A stretch of 64,000 nucleotides of DNA from Comamonadaceae bacterium M7527 (GTDB lineage Bacteria; Pseudomonadota; Gammaproteobacteria; Burkholderiales; Burkholderiaceae_C), in the NCBI GenBank assembly GCA_021044545.1, contig CP087990.1, positions 930,001 through 994,000 on the forward strand, in the 5' to 3' direction. The translations under genes and the position numbers were made by a program. Of this stretch, positions 1 through 8,165 are shown in pieces. Under the pieces are notes generated by a model that saw only the letters and a program-made list of their open reading frames with translations, did no database searches and was not told the DNA's origin. How positions within the stretch are numbered: position 1 is the first letter of the stretch; each line of letters opens with the position of its first letter.

Positions 1-2
1 GC

Positions 3-350
3 TTATTCAAGCACCCCTCCGTCAGGCTTTGTCTCTGCCAAGCCATACAGCACGTCAAGCTTGTGCGATACCCACGCATACATACCGATGATGAACACAT
101 ACACCAGCAATATGCCTTGGGCAGCCATCCAATAGCTAAACGGCCAGCCTAATACAACCACATTCAGCTCACGCGCAAAGTAAGTGCTGCCAAAGGTCAC
201 GACCGCCCAGCCTATGAGCAGCCAAAAGGTCAACCGCTTCACTTTGCGCCAGTGCGCACGCTTGCGCGCCAGCAAAGCGGCCATATCCAGGTCGCTGAGG
301 CTTGCATGGGTACTGGTGACAAACGGTAGCTGGTTATCGGACTCGGCCAT
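3..350 (-). CDS. DUF4212 small subunit of a Na+/solute symporter
   Basis: Predicted 115-residue inner-membrane protein with two hydrophobic helices at about residues 41-59 and 73-95. The central GWPFSYWMAAQGILLVYVF stretch matches the DUF4212 pattern (compare GYPLGFWFAQQGSIYVFLI in the second copy near 10.1 kb). In this family the small protein sits directly upstream of an SLC5-type symporter and is thought to be its subunit. The large subunit should follow on the minus strand, left of the window. I chose the ATG at 350, leaving a 121-bp divergent region to the CBS-DUF294 gene; no clear ribosome binding site is visible, so the ATG at about residue 23 is possible. The N-terminal tail of about 40 residues is longer than in the second copy. 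Family assignment is fairly secure; the substrate is unknown. Confidence 0.8.
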   Translation of the reverse strand: MAESDNQLPFVTSTHASLSDLDMAALLARKRAHWRKVKRLTFWLLIGWAVVTFGSTYFARELNVVVLGWPFSYWMAAQGILLVYVFIIGMYAWVSHKLDVLYGLAETKPDGGVLE

Positions 351-471
351 AGGGCAAACAGTGGGACTGGGGTTGCGCAAAAACTGTGTAAAGTGACAGA
401 CACACCCAGTGTAGCGGGCAATACCAGCCCCATCGCCAGAAAAAATATCGCTTTGCGCAAGAGCCTGCCCC

Positions 472-1911
472 ATGACATCAGCCGACATCAGCAACCAATC
501 CAAACCGCTGTCCAGCCTCATCAAGCGCAGCGCCCTCACAGTGTCGCCAACCGCCAGCATCAAAGAGGCGGCGCAGTTGATGCGTGAACAAGGGGTATCT
601 TGCCTGTTACTGGCGGATAACGGGCAGCTGCGCGGCATAGTCACAGACCGAGACATACGCAACAAAGCCGTCGCGCAAGGGCTGGACAGCAACACAAGCG
701 TTGAGCACATCGCCACACTTAAGCCCATCACCATTGACGCGCAAGCCACCCTGTTTGAAGGCTTGCTGTTGCTCACCCAGCACAACATACACCACTTGCC
801 GCTGATGCATGGCAGCGCCATCAAGGGCGTGATTACGGCCACGTCACTGATGCAAACTCACCATGCCTCACCCGTAGCTGTGGCCAATGATATTCGCAAC
901 CAAACCGATGTGGCAGGGTTGGTGAAAGCCACAGCCAACACCCAAGACTTGCAGCAAAGTTTAGCCTTGGCCGACGCTTCGGCCTACAGCATTGGCCACA
1001 TCATGACCGCCATTACAGACGCTGTGACCAACCGCTTGCTAGAACTGGCCCACCAACGATTAGGGCCTGCGCCTGTGCCCTACGCATGGGTGGCAGCGGG
1101 CTCTCAGGGGCGCTGCGAGCAAACGGCCAAAACAGACCAGGACAACTGCCTCATCTTGGACAACCGTTTTGACGAGGCCGCGCACGGCGACTACTTTGCA
1201 GCCCTTGCCGCCTTCGTATGTGACGGACTGAATGCTTGCGGCTATGTGTACTGCCCAGGCGACATGATGGCCACCAACCCGCAGTGGCGCGTCACGCTTT
1301 CTCAATGGCAACGCTACTTCACACGCTGGATAGACCAGCCAGACCCGCGCTCTCTGATGCTGACGTGCGTGTTTTTTGACTTGCGCTGCGTGGGGGGCAC
1401 GGCAAGCTTGCTGGACACGCTGCGCGAGGGTTTTTTGAGCCAAGCCAAGGCCAACGGTATTTTTCAGGCTTTCATGGTGGGCAATGCCTTGGGCCATAAG
1501 CCTGCGCTGAATTGGCTGGGCAACCTCAACTGGCGCGCCGCAAAGAAACACCCACAATCCATCAACCTCAAACACAACGCTATCGTGCCCATCGTTGACT
1601 TGGCACGCGTATACGCGCTGGCCCAAGGTGCCACAGGCGTGAACACCATGGACAGACTAAGCCAGGCCGACCACAGCACCGCCGTTAGCCAGGCCAGCGC
1701 GCATGACTTGCGCGACACACTGGCGTACCTGTCCAAGCTGCGCATTCAACACCAAGCCACACAAACCCGCGCTGGCCAGGCGCCCGACAACTATTTGCGA
1801 GCCAACGAGCTGTCGAACTTTGAGAAAAGCCGCCTTAAACACGCGTTTCAAACCATAGTCAATTTGCAAGAAGCGCTTGGCCGACGCTCGGGTGCACAGC
1901 GCTTGGCCTGA
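472..1911 (+). CDS. CBS domain / DUF294 putative nucleotidyltransferase
   Basis: A 479-residue soluble protein. Residues about 14-70 and 80-128 form two CBS motifs, which usually bind adenine nucleotides. Residues 210-225 (GSQGRCEQTAKTDQDN) are the DUF294 nucleotidyltransferase signature, with the two metal-binding aspartates D222 and D224 present. The C-terminal part fits the DUF294 substrate-binding domain. Many relatives have an N-terminal cyclic-nucleotide-binding domain, which is absent here. The gene is divergent from the DUF4212 subunit and convergent with the exonuclease fusion. The four-gene set symporter, DUF4212, DUF294 and exonuclease recurs in this order of bacteria, which suggests signalling tied to transport. 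The chemistry and substrate of DUF294 proteins are not settled. Domain assignment is confident, cellular role is not. Confidence 0.85.
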   Translation: MTSADISNQSKPLSSLIKRSALTVSPTASIKEAAQLMREQGVSCLLLADNGQLRGIVTDRDIRNKAVAQGLDSNTSVEHIATLKPITIDAQATLFEGLLLLTQHNIHHLPLMHGSAIKGVITATSLMQTHHASPVAVANDIRNQTDVAGLVKATANTQDLQQSLALADASAYSIGHIMTAITDAVTNRLLELAHQRLGPAPVPYAWVAAGSQGRCEQTAKTDQDNCLILDNRFDEAAHGDYFAALAAFVCDGLNACGYVYCPGDMMATNPQWRVTLSQWQRYFTRWIDQPDPRSLMLTCVFFDLRCVGGTASLLDTLREGFLSQAKANGIFQAFMVGNALGHKPALNWLGNLNWRAAKKHPQSINLKHNAIVPIVDLARVYALAQGATGVNTMDRLSQADHSTAVSQASAHDLRDTLAYLSKLRIQHQATQTRAGQAPDNYLRANELSNFEKSRLKHAFQTIVNLQEALGRRSGAQRLA

Positions 1912-1931
1912 GAAAGCAACCGAGACGCCGG

Positions 1932-4142
1932 CTAATACTTGAGTCGTGCGTAGTAAGTCTGTTGTGAGGCACTGAGGGCCTGGCCCAATGTTGTAATGCC
2001 CTGCTCTTGCAACATGGGCAGCATGTTGAGCCACACGCGTGCGGTGACCAGGGCATCGGCCAGGGCATTGTGTCGCTGCGATACATCTACGCCCAAACGA
2101 GCGGCCAAGGCCTCCAAGCCGTGTGTTGCCTGATCTGGGTATAACACCGCCGCCAGCAACAAGGTGTCCAACACAGGCTGGTCAAACTGCAGACCAATCG
2201 CGTCTTGCTTGAGCTCCAACAAACGCATATCAAACGCTGCGTTATGCGCCACCAACACAGAATTGCCAGCAAAGGCGTGAAACTTGGGCAAAACTTCAAC
2301 AGCCCTGGGTTGGCCAGCCACCATGTCGTCTGTAATACCGTGGATAGGAATAGACGCAGCCGGTATACGGCGTTGGGGGTCAACCAGCTGGTCCAGGTAT
2401 TCAGTCTCGCGCAACTTGCCATTAACAATGCGTACGGCCGCAATTTGAATGATCTCGTCACCCAAAGATGGGTTTAGGCCCGTAGCCTCGGTGTCAAACA
2501 CGGTGAACGTCAGACTGGACAGGCTTTGGTTGTGGCGCTCTTGCTGCTGAGCGCTAGATTGAAACAGGTCAAAGTCGAAAAACTCCGGGCGTTGGGGGGC
2601 TGCCGTACGCAGGCCAGCCGCGCAGCTGGGCGTGCTGGCGGTTGATGTCGCAGGCGCCGCTGCATTAACGGCCACCACCGGCAGCTCCCACCTGAAAAAC
2701 GCCTCGTGTTTGGCCCTGGCGCGATCAAATGACATGCGTGCGCCGTGGCGCGAGATCACATCGCGCACAGACATAGCCACATGCCCACCATTCACGATCA
2801 TGGGGTCTAGCTCCCAACTCATGGCCGTCTCGGTGCTCATCACTTGGCCAGTCCACGCCAAGTCTAATTGGGCACGGTTGCCAGCAGGTAACAATCTCAA
2901 GATGAGGTAGCGCAACTCAAAGGCATCGACCAAACAGGCACTTTGGTGCGCCAACGCTTGCACCAGGGAGTAGCTGTCCAGCTTGAGCCACAAATCGTCG
3001 GGTGCGGCCTCCACAATCATGCGCACACTCACCCAGGACTCAATTTGCTGGGCTGCTGCATTCAAAAAATCATTGGCAGCCATGTCTTGCAAAGGCCAGC
3101 GTGTCACCCACTGCTGTGATGCGGTCTCTGCCGCGGCAGCCAGACGGCGACCCAAGGTGCTGACGTCGTCTTGAATGCGCGCACGCCACCTCACACGCTG
3201 GGCCTCTGTCAAGTCGCTTTGTTGCAAGGTGGCAATCGCGGTTTGCAGGCTGGCCAGGCTGGCGCGCGAAAAGTCTGTCAGCTCATACAACCAGGCATCG
3301 CGCTGCGCCTGCACATGGTGCTCTTGGGTGACGTCTTGCAACATCAACACATAGCCATCGATTTGCTCTGCATGTTCAGCAGCTGGGCCGTGCACGGCGC
3401 GCATCACAGCGGCCACCTGCACGCGCAACATGTGCCCGCCACCAGATACAGCGACAAACTCTGTTGCTGGCCTGGCACCGCCACGTTGCTGCTGGCTGGC
3501 CATGGTGCGCAACGCATGGTCTACCAAATTGGCATCAAACAACTCACGCAGCGAGCGGCCTATACCCAGCGGCACGCCACTTTGCGTGCTGTTGCGCAAC
3601 TGCAGGCTCGCTTGCTCGTTGTACAACAGCACGGTGCCCTGCGCGTTACAGACCAACACGCTTTGCTTGAGCTCGGCCATCAAAGCGGCCAGCTGATCAC
3701 GCTCGGTGGCAATGCTGGCGCTGGCATTGGCCACTTGATCATGCATCTGGTGGCGCAGGTCATCGCGCTCCTGCAGCAGCGCGTTGGCCGCTCTGGCCAG
3801 GCTTTGCTGCGCGCGCGCGCCCTCTACCGGCAACTGCACCAGACGCTCGGCGCGCACGGCCATGGTCATTTGCTCAACAAGCCTGGACATGGCCAGCACA
3901 TAGCGCTCGCGCAGCGCACGGGTTAGCAGCAACACCGCTGCCAAACCCGCCAGCGCCAACAGCGCCAACAATGGCCAAAACACAGCCACGATGTGCGCAG
4001 TCTCGCCTGCCACAGAGTGGGCCAGCTCAGCGGGCAAGGCCCAGTACACCAGCAAGCCACCCAGCGCCAGCCAACCCAGCACCAAGGTGGCCGCTGCAGC
4101 CGCAGCCATCAACACGCCCGCATCAAAGCCTTTATTCGACAT
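1932..4142 (-). CDS. Membrane-anchored PAS / kinase-like / DnaQ 3'-5' exonuclease fusion
   Basis: A 736-residue protein. Two transmembrane helices lie at about residues 9-34 and 48-75, followed by a HAMP-like or coiled segment (75-170) and a PAS-like region (about 170-280, with QSVLVCNAQGTVLLYNEQA). Residues about 285-510 look like a decayed histidine kinase: the position of the phospho-accepting His reads DFSRASLASL, and weak N-box-like (LDSYSLVQALAHQSA) and terminal (SRHGARMSF) patterns follow. From residue 545 to the end is a complete DEDDh exonuclease: DTE at 550-552, VAHNAAFD with D638, and HNALADA with H691 and D696. The exonuclease is therefore predicted active and the kinase part inactive. 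It is convergent with the CBS-DUF294 gene, 20 bp apart. A sensor-regulated nuclease at the membrane is an inference. Confidence 0.85.
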   Translation of the reverse strand: MSNKGFDAGVLMAAAAAATLVLGWLALGGLLVYWALPAELAHSVAGETAHIVAVFWPLLALLALAGLAAVLLLTRALRERYVLAMSRLVEQMTMAVRAERLVQLPVEGARAQQSLARAANALLQERDDLRHQMHDQVANASASIATERDQLAALMAELKQSVLVCNAQGTVLLYNEQASLQLRNSTQSGVPLGIGRSLRELFDANLVDHALRTMASQQQRGGARPATEFVAVSGGGHMLRVQVAAVMRAVHGPAAEHAEQIDGYVLMLQDVTQEHHVQAQRDAWLYELTDFSRASLASLQTAIATLQQSDLTEAQRVRWRARIQDDVSTLGRRLAAAAETASQQWVTRWPLQDMAANDFLNAAAQQIESWVSVRMIVEAAPDDLWLKLDSYSLVQALAHQSACLVDAFELRYLILRLLPAGNRAQLDLAWTGQVMSTETAMSWELDPMIVNGGHVAMSVRDVISRHGARMSFDRARAKHEAFFRWELPVVAVNAAAPATSTASTPSCAAGLRTAAPQRPEFFDFDLFQSSAQQQERHNQSLSSLTFTVFDTEATGLNPSLGDEIIQIAAVRIVNGKLRETEYLDQLVDPQRRIPAASIPIHGITDDMVAGQPRAVEVLPKFHAFAGNSVLVAHNAAFDMRLLELKQDAIGLQFDQPVLDTLLLAAVLYPDQATHGLEALAARLGVDVSQRHNALADALVTARVWLNMLPMLQEQGITTLGQALSASQQTYYARLKY

Positions 4143-4172
4143 GGCTGCGTTGCGTGGTGGCCAAGACCTTGC

Positions 4173-6579
4173 TTAGCTGGCGGCCAGGCGTTTCCAAGTG
4201 GCAACCACCGTGTCGGGGTTAAGCGAAATGGAGTTGATGCCTTGCTCTTTCAACCACAATGCAAAGTCTGGTGTGATCGCTAGGGCCTTGGCCACAAATA
4301 CCCACATACTTGCCTTGCTTCAAGCACGCCTCAATGGCCCGGCTGAGCATCGCTTTGACAGCAGGGTCACGCTCATCAAAGTCAGCGGCCAACAGCTCAA
4401 GACCGGAGTCACGATCAAGACCTAGCGTGAGCTGCGTGAGGTCATTGGAGCCAATGGAGAAGCCGTCAAAGTACTCTAAAAACTCATCGGCCAATATGGC
4501 GTTGCTGGGTACTTCGCACATCATGATGACCTTGAGCCCGTTGTCACCGCGGCGCAAGCCTTGCTCTGCCAGCAAATCGGTCACGGCTTTGGCTTGTCCC
4601 AAGGTGCGCACAAACGGCACCATGACTTGCACGTTGGTCAAGCCCATGTCGTTGCGCACGCGCTTGATGGCATCACACTCCATGGCAAAAGCGGCGCGGA
4701 AATCTTCACTGATGTAACGCGCAGCACCCCTAAAGCCCAGCATGGGGTTTTCTTCGTCGGGCTCGTAGCGTGAGCCGCCAATGAGTTTGCGGTATTCGTT
4801 GGATTTGAAATCAGACAAGCGCACAATCACTGGCTTGGGCCAGTAGGCTGCGGCAATGGTGGCCACACCTTCTGAAACCTTGTCCACATAAAACGCAGTG
4901 GGAGAACTGTGGCCTCGGGCGACAGACTCGACGGCTTTTTTTAAGTCGGCATCAATGTTGGGGTAATCCAAAATAGCTTTGGGGTGTACGCCGATATTGT
5001 TGTTGATAATGAACTCCAAGCGGGCCAGGCCCACACCGGCGTTGGGCAACTGACAAAAGTCAAAAGCCAGCTGTGGATTGCCCACGTTCATCATGATTTT
5101 GACGTCAACCTCAGGCATCTCGCCGCGCTGCACCTCGGTTACTTCGGTGTCAAGCAAACCTTCGTAAATGTTGCCGGTGTCACCCTCCGCGCAGCTCACC
5201 GTGACCAAAGCGCCTTCTGTGAGCTTGGCCGTGGCATCGCCACAACCCACCACAGCTGGAATACCCAACTCGCGCGCAATGATGGCAGCGTGGCAGGTAC
5301 GCCCACCCCGGTTGGTCACGATGGCACTGGCGCGCTTCATGACCGGCTCCCAGTTGGGGTCTGTCATGTCAGTCACCAACACATCACCGGGTTGCACTTT
5401 GTCCATGTCGGCAATGTCATCCACCAGACGCACGGGACCAGTACCAATTTTTTGGCCAATGGCGCGACCTGCAACCAGCACAGTGCTCTTGCCTTTGAGC
5501 TTGTAGCGCATTTCAGCCTTGCCTTTGGCTTGGCTTTTCACCGTCTCTGGGCGGGCTTGCAAGATGTACAGCTGGCCGTCCGTGCCGTCTTTACCCCACT
5601 CTATATCCATGGGGCGACCGTAGTGTTGCTCGATAATGACCGCGTACTTGGCCAACTGCTCTACGTCGGCATCGCTCAGGCTGTAGCGGTTGCGCAGCTC
5701 AACAGGCACATCAATGGTTTGCACCAGTTTGCCGTGCTTGGCCTTGTCTTGGTCAGAGGCAAACACCATTTGGAGCTTTGAGCCCAGGTTGCGGCGGATC
5801 AGCGCCTTGTTGCCAGCGGCCAGCATGGGCTTGTGCACGTAAAACTCGTCGGGGTTGACCGCGCCTTGCACAACCGTCTCACCCAAACCGTAGCTGGACG
5901 TGATAAACACCACGTCCTCAAAGCCAGACTCGGTATCTATGGTGAACATCACACCGGCTGCGCCCGTGTCTGAGCGCACCATGCGCTGCACGCCAGCACT
6001 CAAAGCCACGTCGGCGTGGGCAAAGCCCTTGTGCACGCGGTAGCTAATGGCCCTATCGTTGTACAAAGAGGCAAACACCTCTTTCATCTTATGCAGCACA
6101 TCGTCAATGCCCACAACGTTCAAGAACGTCTCTTGCTGGCCTGCAAACGAGGCATCTGGCAAATCTTCGGCCGTGGCAGATGAGCGCACCGCAAAACTGG
6201 CTGCAGGGTTGTCACCCGCCAAGGTTTGAAAGGCAGCGCGAATATCCGCATCCAGTTGGGGTGGAAATGGCTGGGCCTCAACCATGGCGCGAATATCAGC
6301 GCCAGCCTTGGCCAGCTCTCGCACATCCTCAACGTCTAGCGCGTCCAAACGCGCGTTGATTTTTTCAGTCAGGCCGTCAAAGGCCAAGAACTGGCGAAAC
6401 GCGTGGGCAGTGGTGGCAAAGCCCGTGGGTACTCTAACGCCGTTGGGAAGTTGAGAGATCATCTCGCCCAGGCTGGCATTTTTACCGCCAACGATTTCGA
6501 CGTCGCTGTTACGCAGTTGCTCAAAAGGCACGACCAAAGCGGTCGCGTCAAAACGATCTGAAGGGTTAACGTCAGACAT
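4173..6579 (-). CDS. ppsA: Phosphoenolpyruvate synthase, apparent frameshift near C-terminus
   Basis: Converts pyruvate, ATP and water to PEP, AMP and phosphate, the entry to gluconeogenesis from C3 substrates. The N-terminal ATP-grasp-like domain (about 20-345), the phospho-histidine domain (GGRTCHAAIIARELG, His430) and the TIM barrel ending with the catalytic-Cys motif GICGQGPSD are all present. Right after PSDH the reading frame is lost: an extra base near 4272 gives 20 unrelated residues and a stop at 4219. Removing that base restores the normal tail (PDFALWLKEQG, ending WKRLAAS) with a TAA at 4173-4175, total 801 residues, the usual length. Start ATG at 6579 has GGAG upstream. It is divergent from ppsR. 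Either a sequencing error or a real change that removes the last roughly 35 residues. Confidence 0.93.
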
Positions 6580-6740
6580 ACACAGGACTCCACAAAGTTA
6601 AAAATGCGGTGCTCGCTGTGGGGTGCACACAAGGTGGTCGTTGTTGTTCTTATGACCAAGGGCACCTGGTTACAGCGCGATTACATGTATTGTAGAGGGG
6701 TATTCCCACGCGAAACTGTCAAACCCAATCAAACCAGCAT

Positions 6741-7562
6741 ATGCCCAACCGCACTGTATTTTTTGTATCTGATGGCACTGGCATCACCGCCGAGACGTTT
6801 GCCAAGGCCATTCTGGCTCAATTTGAAATATCGCCGCGCCATGTCCGCCTGCCCTTTATGGACAGCGTGGACAAAGCCCATCAGGCCGTGCGCCAAATCA
6901 ACCATGCCGCCGAGATTGAAGGCAAACGCCCCATTGTGTTCTCCACGCTGGTCAATATGGAGGTATTGGCCGTCATTAAGGAAAACTGCCAAGGCATGCT
7001 GCTGGACATGTTTGGCACCTTCGTAGCCCCGCTGGAAGAAGAGCTGAACCTCACCTCCAACCACAGGGTAGGCCGGTTTTCCGATGTCACCAGGTCTCAG
7101 GAGTACCACGACCGCATAGAGGCCATCAACTTCTCGCTGGCACACGACGATGGCCAAAGCAACAGAGACTTGGCCAGCTCAGACGTGATTTTGGTGGGGG
7201 TTAGCCGCAGTGGCAAAACCCCAACGTCTTTGTACCTGGCCATGCAGTACGGCATCAAGGCGTCCAACTACCCGCTGATACCCGAAGACTTTGACCGGCA
7301 TGAGCTGCCACCTGCGCTGGCACCCTTTAAAGCAAAAATATTTGGGCTCACCATTCAGCCAGAGCGCTTGAGCGAAATACGCAACGAACGCCGCCCCAAC
7401 TCCAAGTACGCCAGCCTGGACAACTGCCGTGCCGAGATACACGAAGCTGAAGCCATGATGCGCCGTGAAGGCATACGATGGCTGTCAACCACGACCAAGT
7501 CGATTGAAGAAATTGCAACGACGATATTGCAAGATGTGCAGGGAAACGGGCGTAGCTACTAG
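6741..7562 (+). CDS. ppsR: PEP synthetase regulatory protein (bifunctional kinase/pyrophosphorylase)
   Basis: A 273-residue DUF299-family protein. Family members phosphorylate PEP synthase with ADP on a threonine next to the catalytic His (here Thr428, beside His430) and reverse this by phosphorolysis. The sequence shows the N-terminal signature VFFVSDGTGITAET and a P-loop GVSRSGKT at residues 153-160, plus the KIFGLTI and RRPNSKYA blocks typical of the family. Length is normal. It is divergently transcribed from its target ppsA across 161 bp, the usual layout in Betaproteobacteria, so regulator and target probably share a control region. The assignment is strong from sequence and context together. 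Confidence 0.95.
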   Translation: MPNRTVFFVSDGTGITAETFAKAILAQFEISPRHVRLPFMDSVDKAHQAVRQINHAAEIEGKRPIVFSTLVNMEVLAVIKENCQGMLLDMFGTFVAPLEEELNLTSNHRVGRFSDVTRSQEYHDRIEAINFSLAHDDGQSNRDLASSDVILVGVSRSGKTPTSLYLAMQYGIKASNYPLIPEDFDRHELPPALAPFKAKIFGLTIQPERLSEIRNERRPNSKYASLDNCRAEIHEAEAMMRREGIRWLSTTTKSIEEIATTILQDVQGNGRSY

Positions 7563-7582
7563 CCCGCTAGCGGGAGCCTGAT

Positions 7583-8008
7583 TTAGTCATCCTGCGTCGA
7601 TTGCCTGACCTGCTGGGCTGCTGACTTGGCGTCGCGCTTGGCTTGTTTGGCCGCAGCTTTATCAGCTTGCGTTTTGTCCCAATGGGCATGGCGGCTTAAC
7701 GCATAGTTAAAAAACAGCTTGCACCAAATGGTGATGCCTGCAATGGCCGTCCACTCATCTTTGGCCAAACTGGCACCCACCACACCAATAATCACGCTGA
7801 GCACCACTGTGGCGGCCACCAGGTTGGCCACCATGTCAAACGGCGCAAACTTGGCAGGGTTGGGGGGAGACTCGCCATTTTTTAAGGCGACGCCTGAGAA
7901 GTCACGCTTAACTGCGATGCGCCAGACTTGGCGAAACCATACAAAAGCCATGGGGAACAGGGCCAAAAACAAAACCCAAGTTAAAACCAAGTCAACGTAA
8001 CCGTGCAT
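7583..8008 (-). CDS. Conserved membrane protein of unknown function
   Basis: A 141-residue protein with a hydrophobic N-terminus (about 6-26), two further hydrophobic segments (about 59-80 and 86-105), and a charged alanine/lysine-rich cytoplasmic tail (KAAAKQAKRDAKSAAQQ). I do not recognise a named domain; similar small proteins seem common in Burkholderiales but have no assigned function. The gene is convergent with ppsR (20 bp between stops). It lies downstream of the symporter gene on the same strand, separated by the terminator at 8076-8112, so it is likely transcribed on its own. Confidence 0.7.
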   Translation of the reverse strand: MHGYVDLVLTWVLFLALFPMAFVWFRQVWRIAVKRDFSGVALKNGESPPNPAKFAPFDMVANLVAATVVLSVIIGVVGASLAKDEWTAIAGITIWCKLFFNYALSRHAHWDKTQADKAAAKQAKRDAKSAAQQVRQSTQDD

Positions 8009-8075
8009 ATATAGCGCTCACTCTATTCAAATACCACCAAACACTTGTTTGGCACTCAATGACCAACTGTAAAAG

Positions 8076-8112
8076 AAAAAAGCCCTGCAGCATTACAGCC
8101 GCAGGGCTTTTC
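8076..8112. terminator. Bidirectional rho-independent terminator
   Basis: Stem AAAAGCCCTGC / GCAGGGCTTTT around a 12-base loop, with an A-run on the left and a T-run on the right. It lies just past the stop of the symporter gene (8166) and so ends that minus-strand transcript. Confidence 0.85.
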
Positions 8113-8165
8113 ACTTCTGGCTGACCACACCGGGCAAGCCCGGTATGGCCAACCTCAAGCGTGGC

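Noticed and set aside
351..842. Extension of the DUF4212 frame upstream to 842
   Set aside because: The extra 164 residues are the antisense of the CBS-DUF294 gene and show no homology; the conserved protein begins at 350.
3171..3926. 251-codon open frame on the plus strand
   Set aside because: It lies wholly opposite the exonuclease fusion and has no ribosome binding site or recognisable motif.
4984..5781. 265-codon open frame on the plus strand
   Set aside because: It is the antisense of ppsA, whose protein is strongly conserved.
6580..6740. Near-consensus TTGACA and TACAAT on the minus strand ahead of ppsA
   Set aside because: The spacing is 22 bp, too long for a sigma-70 promoter.
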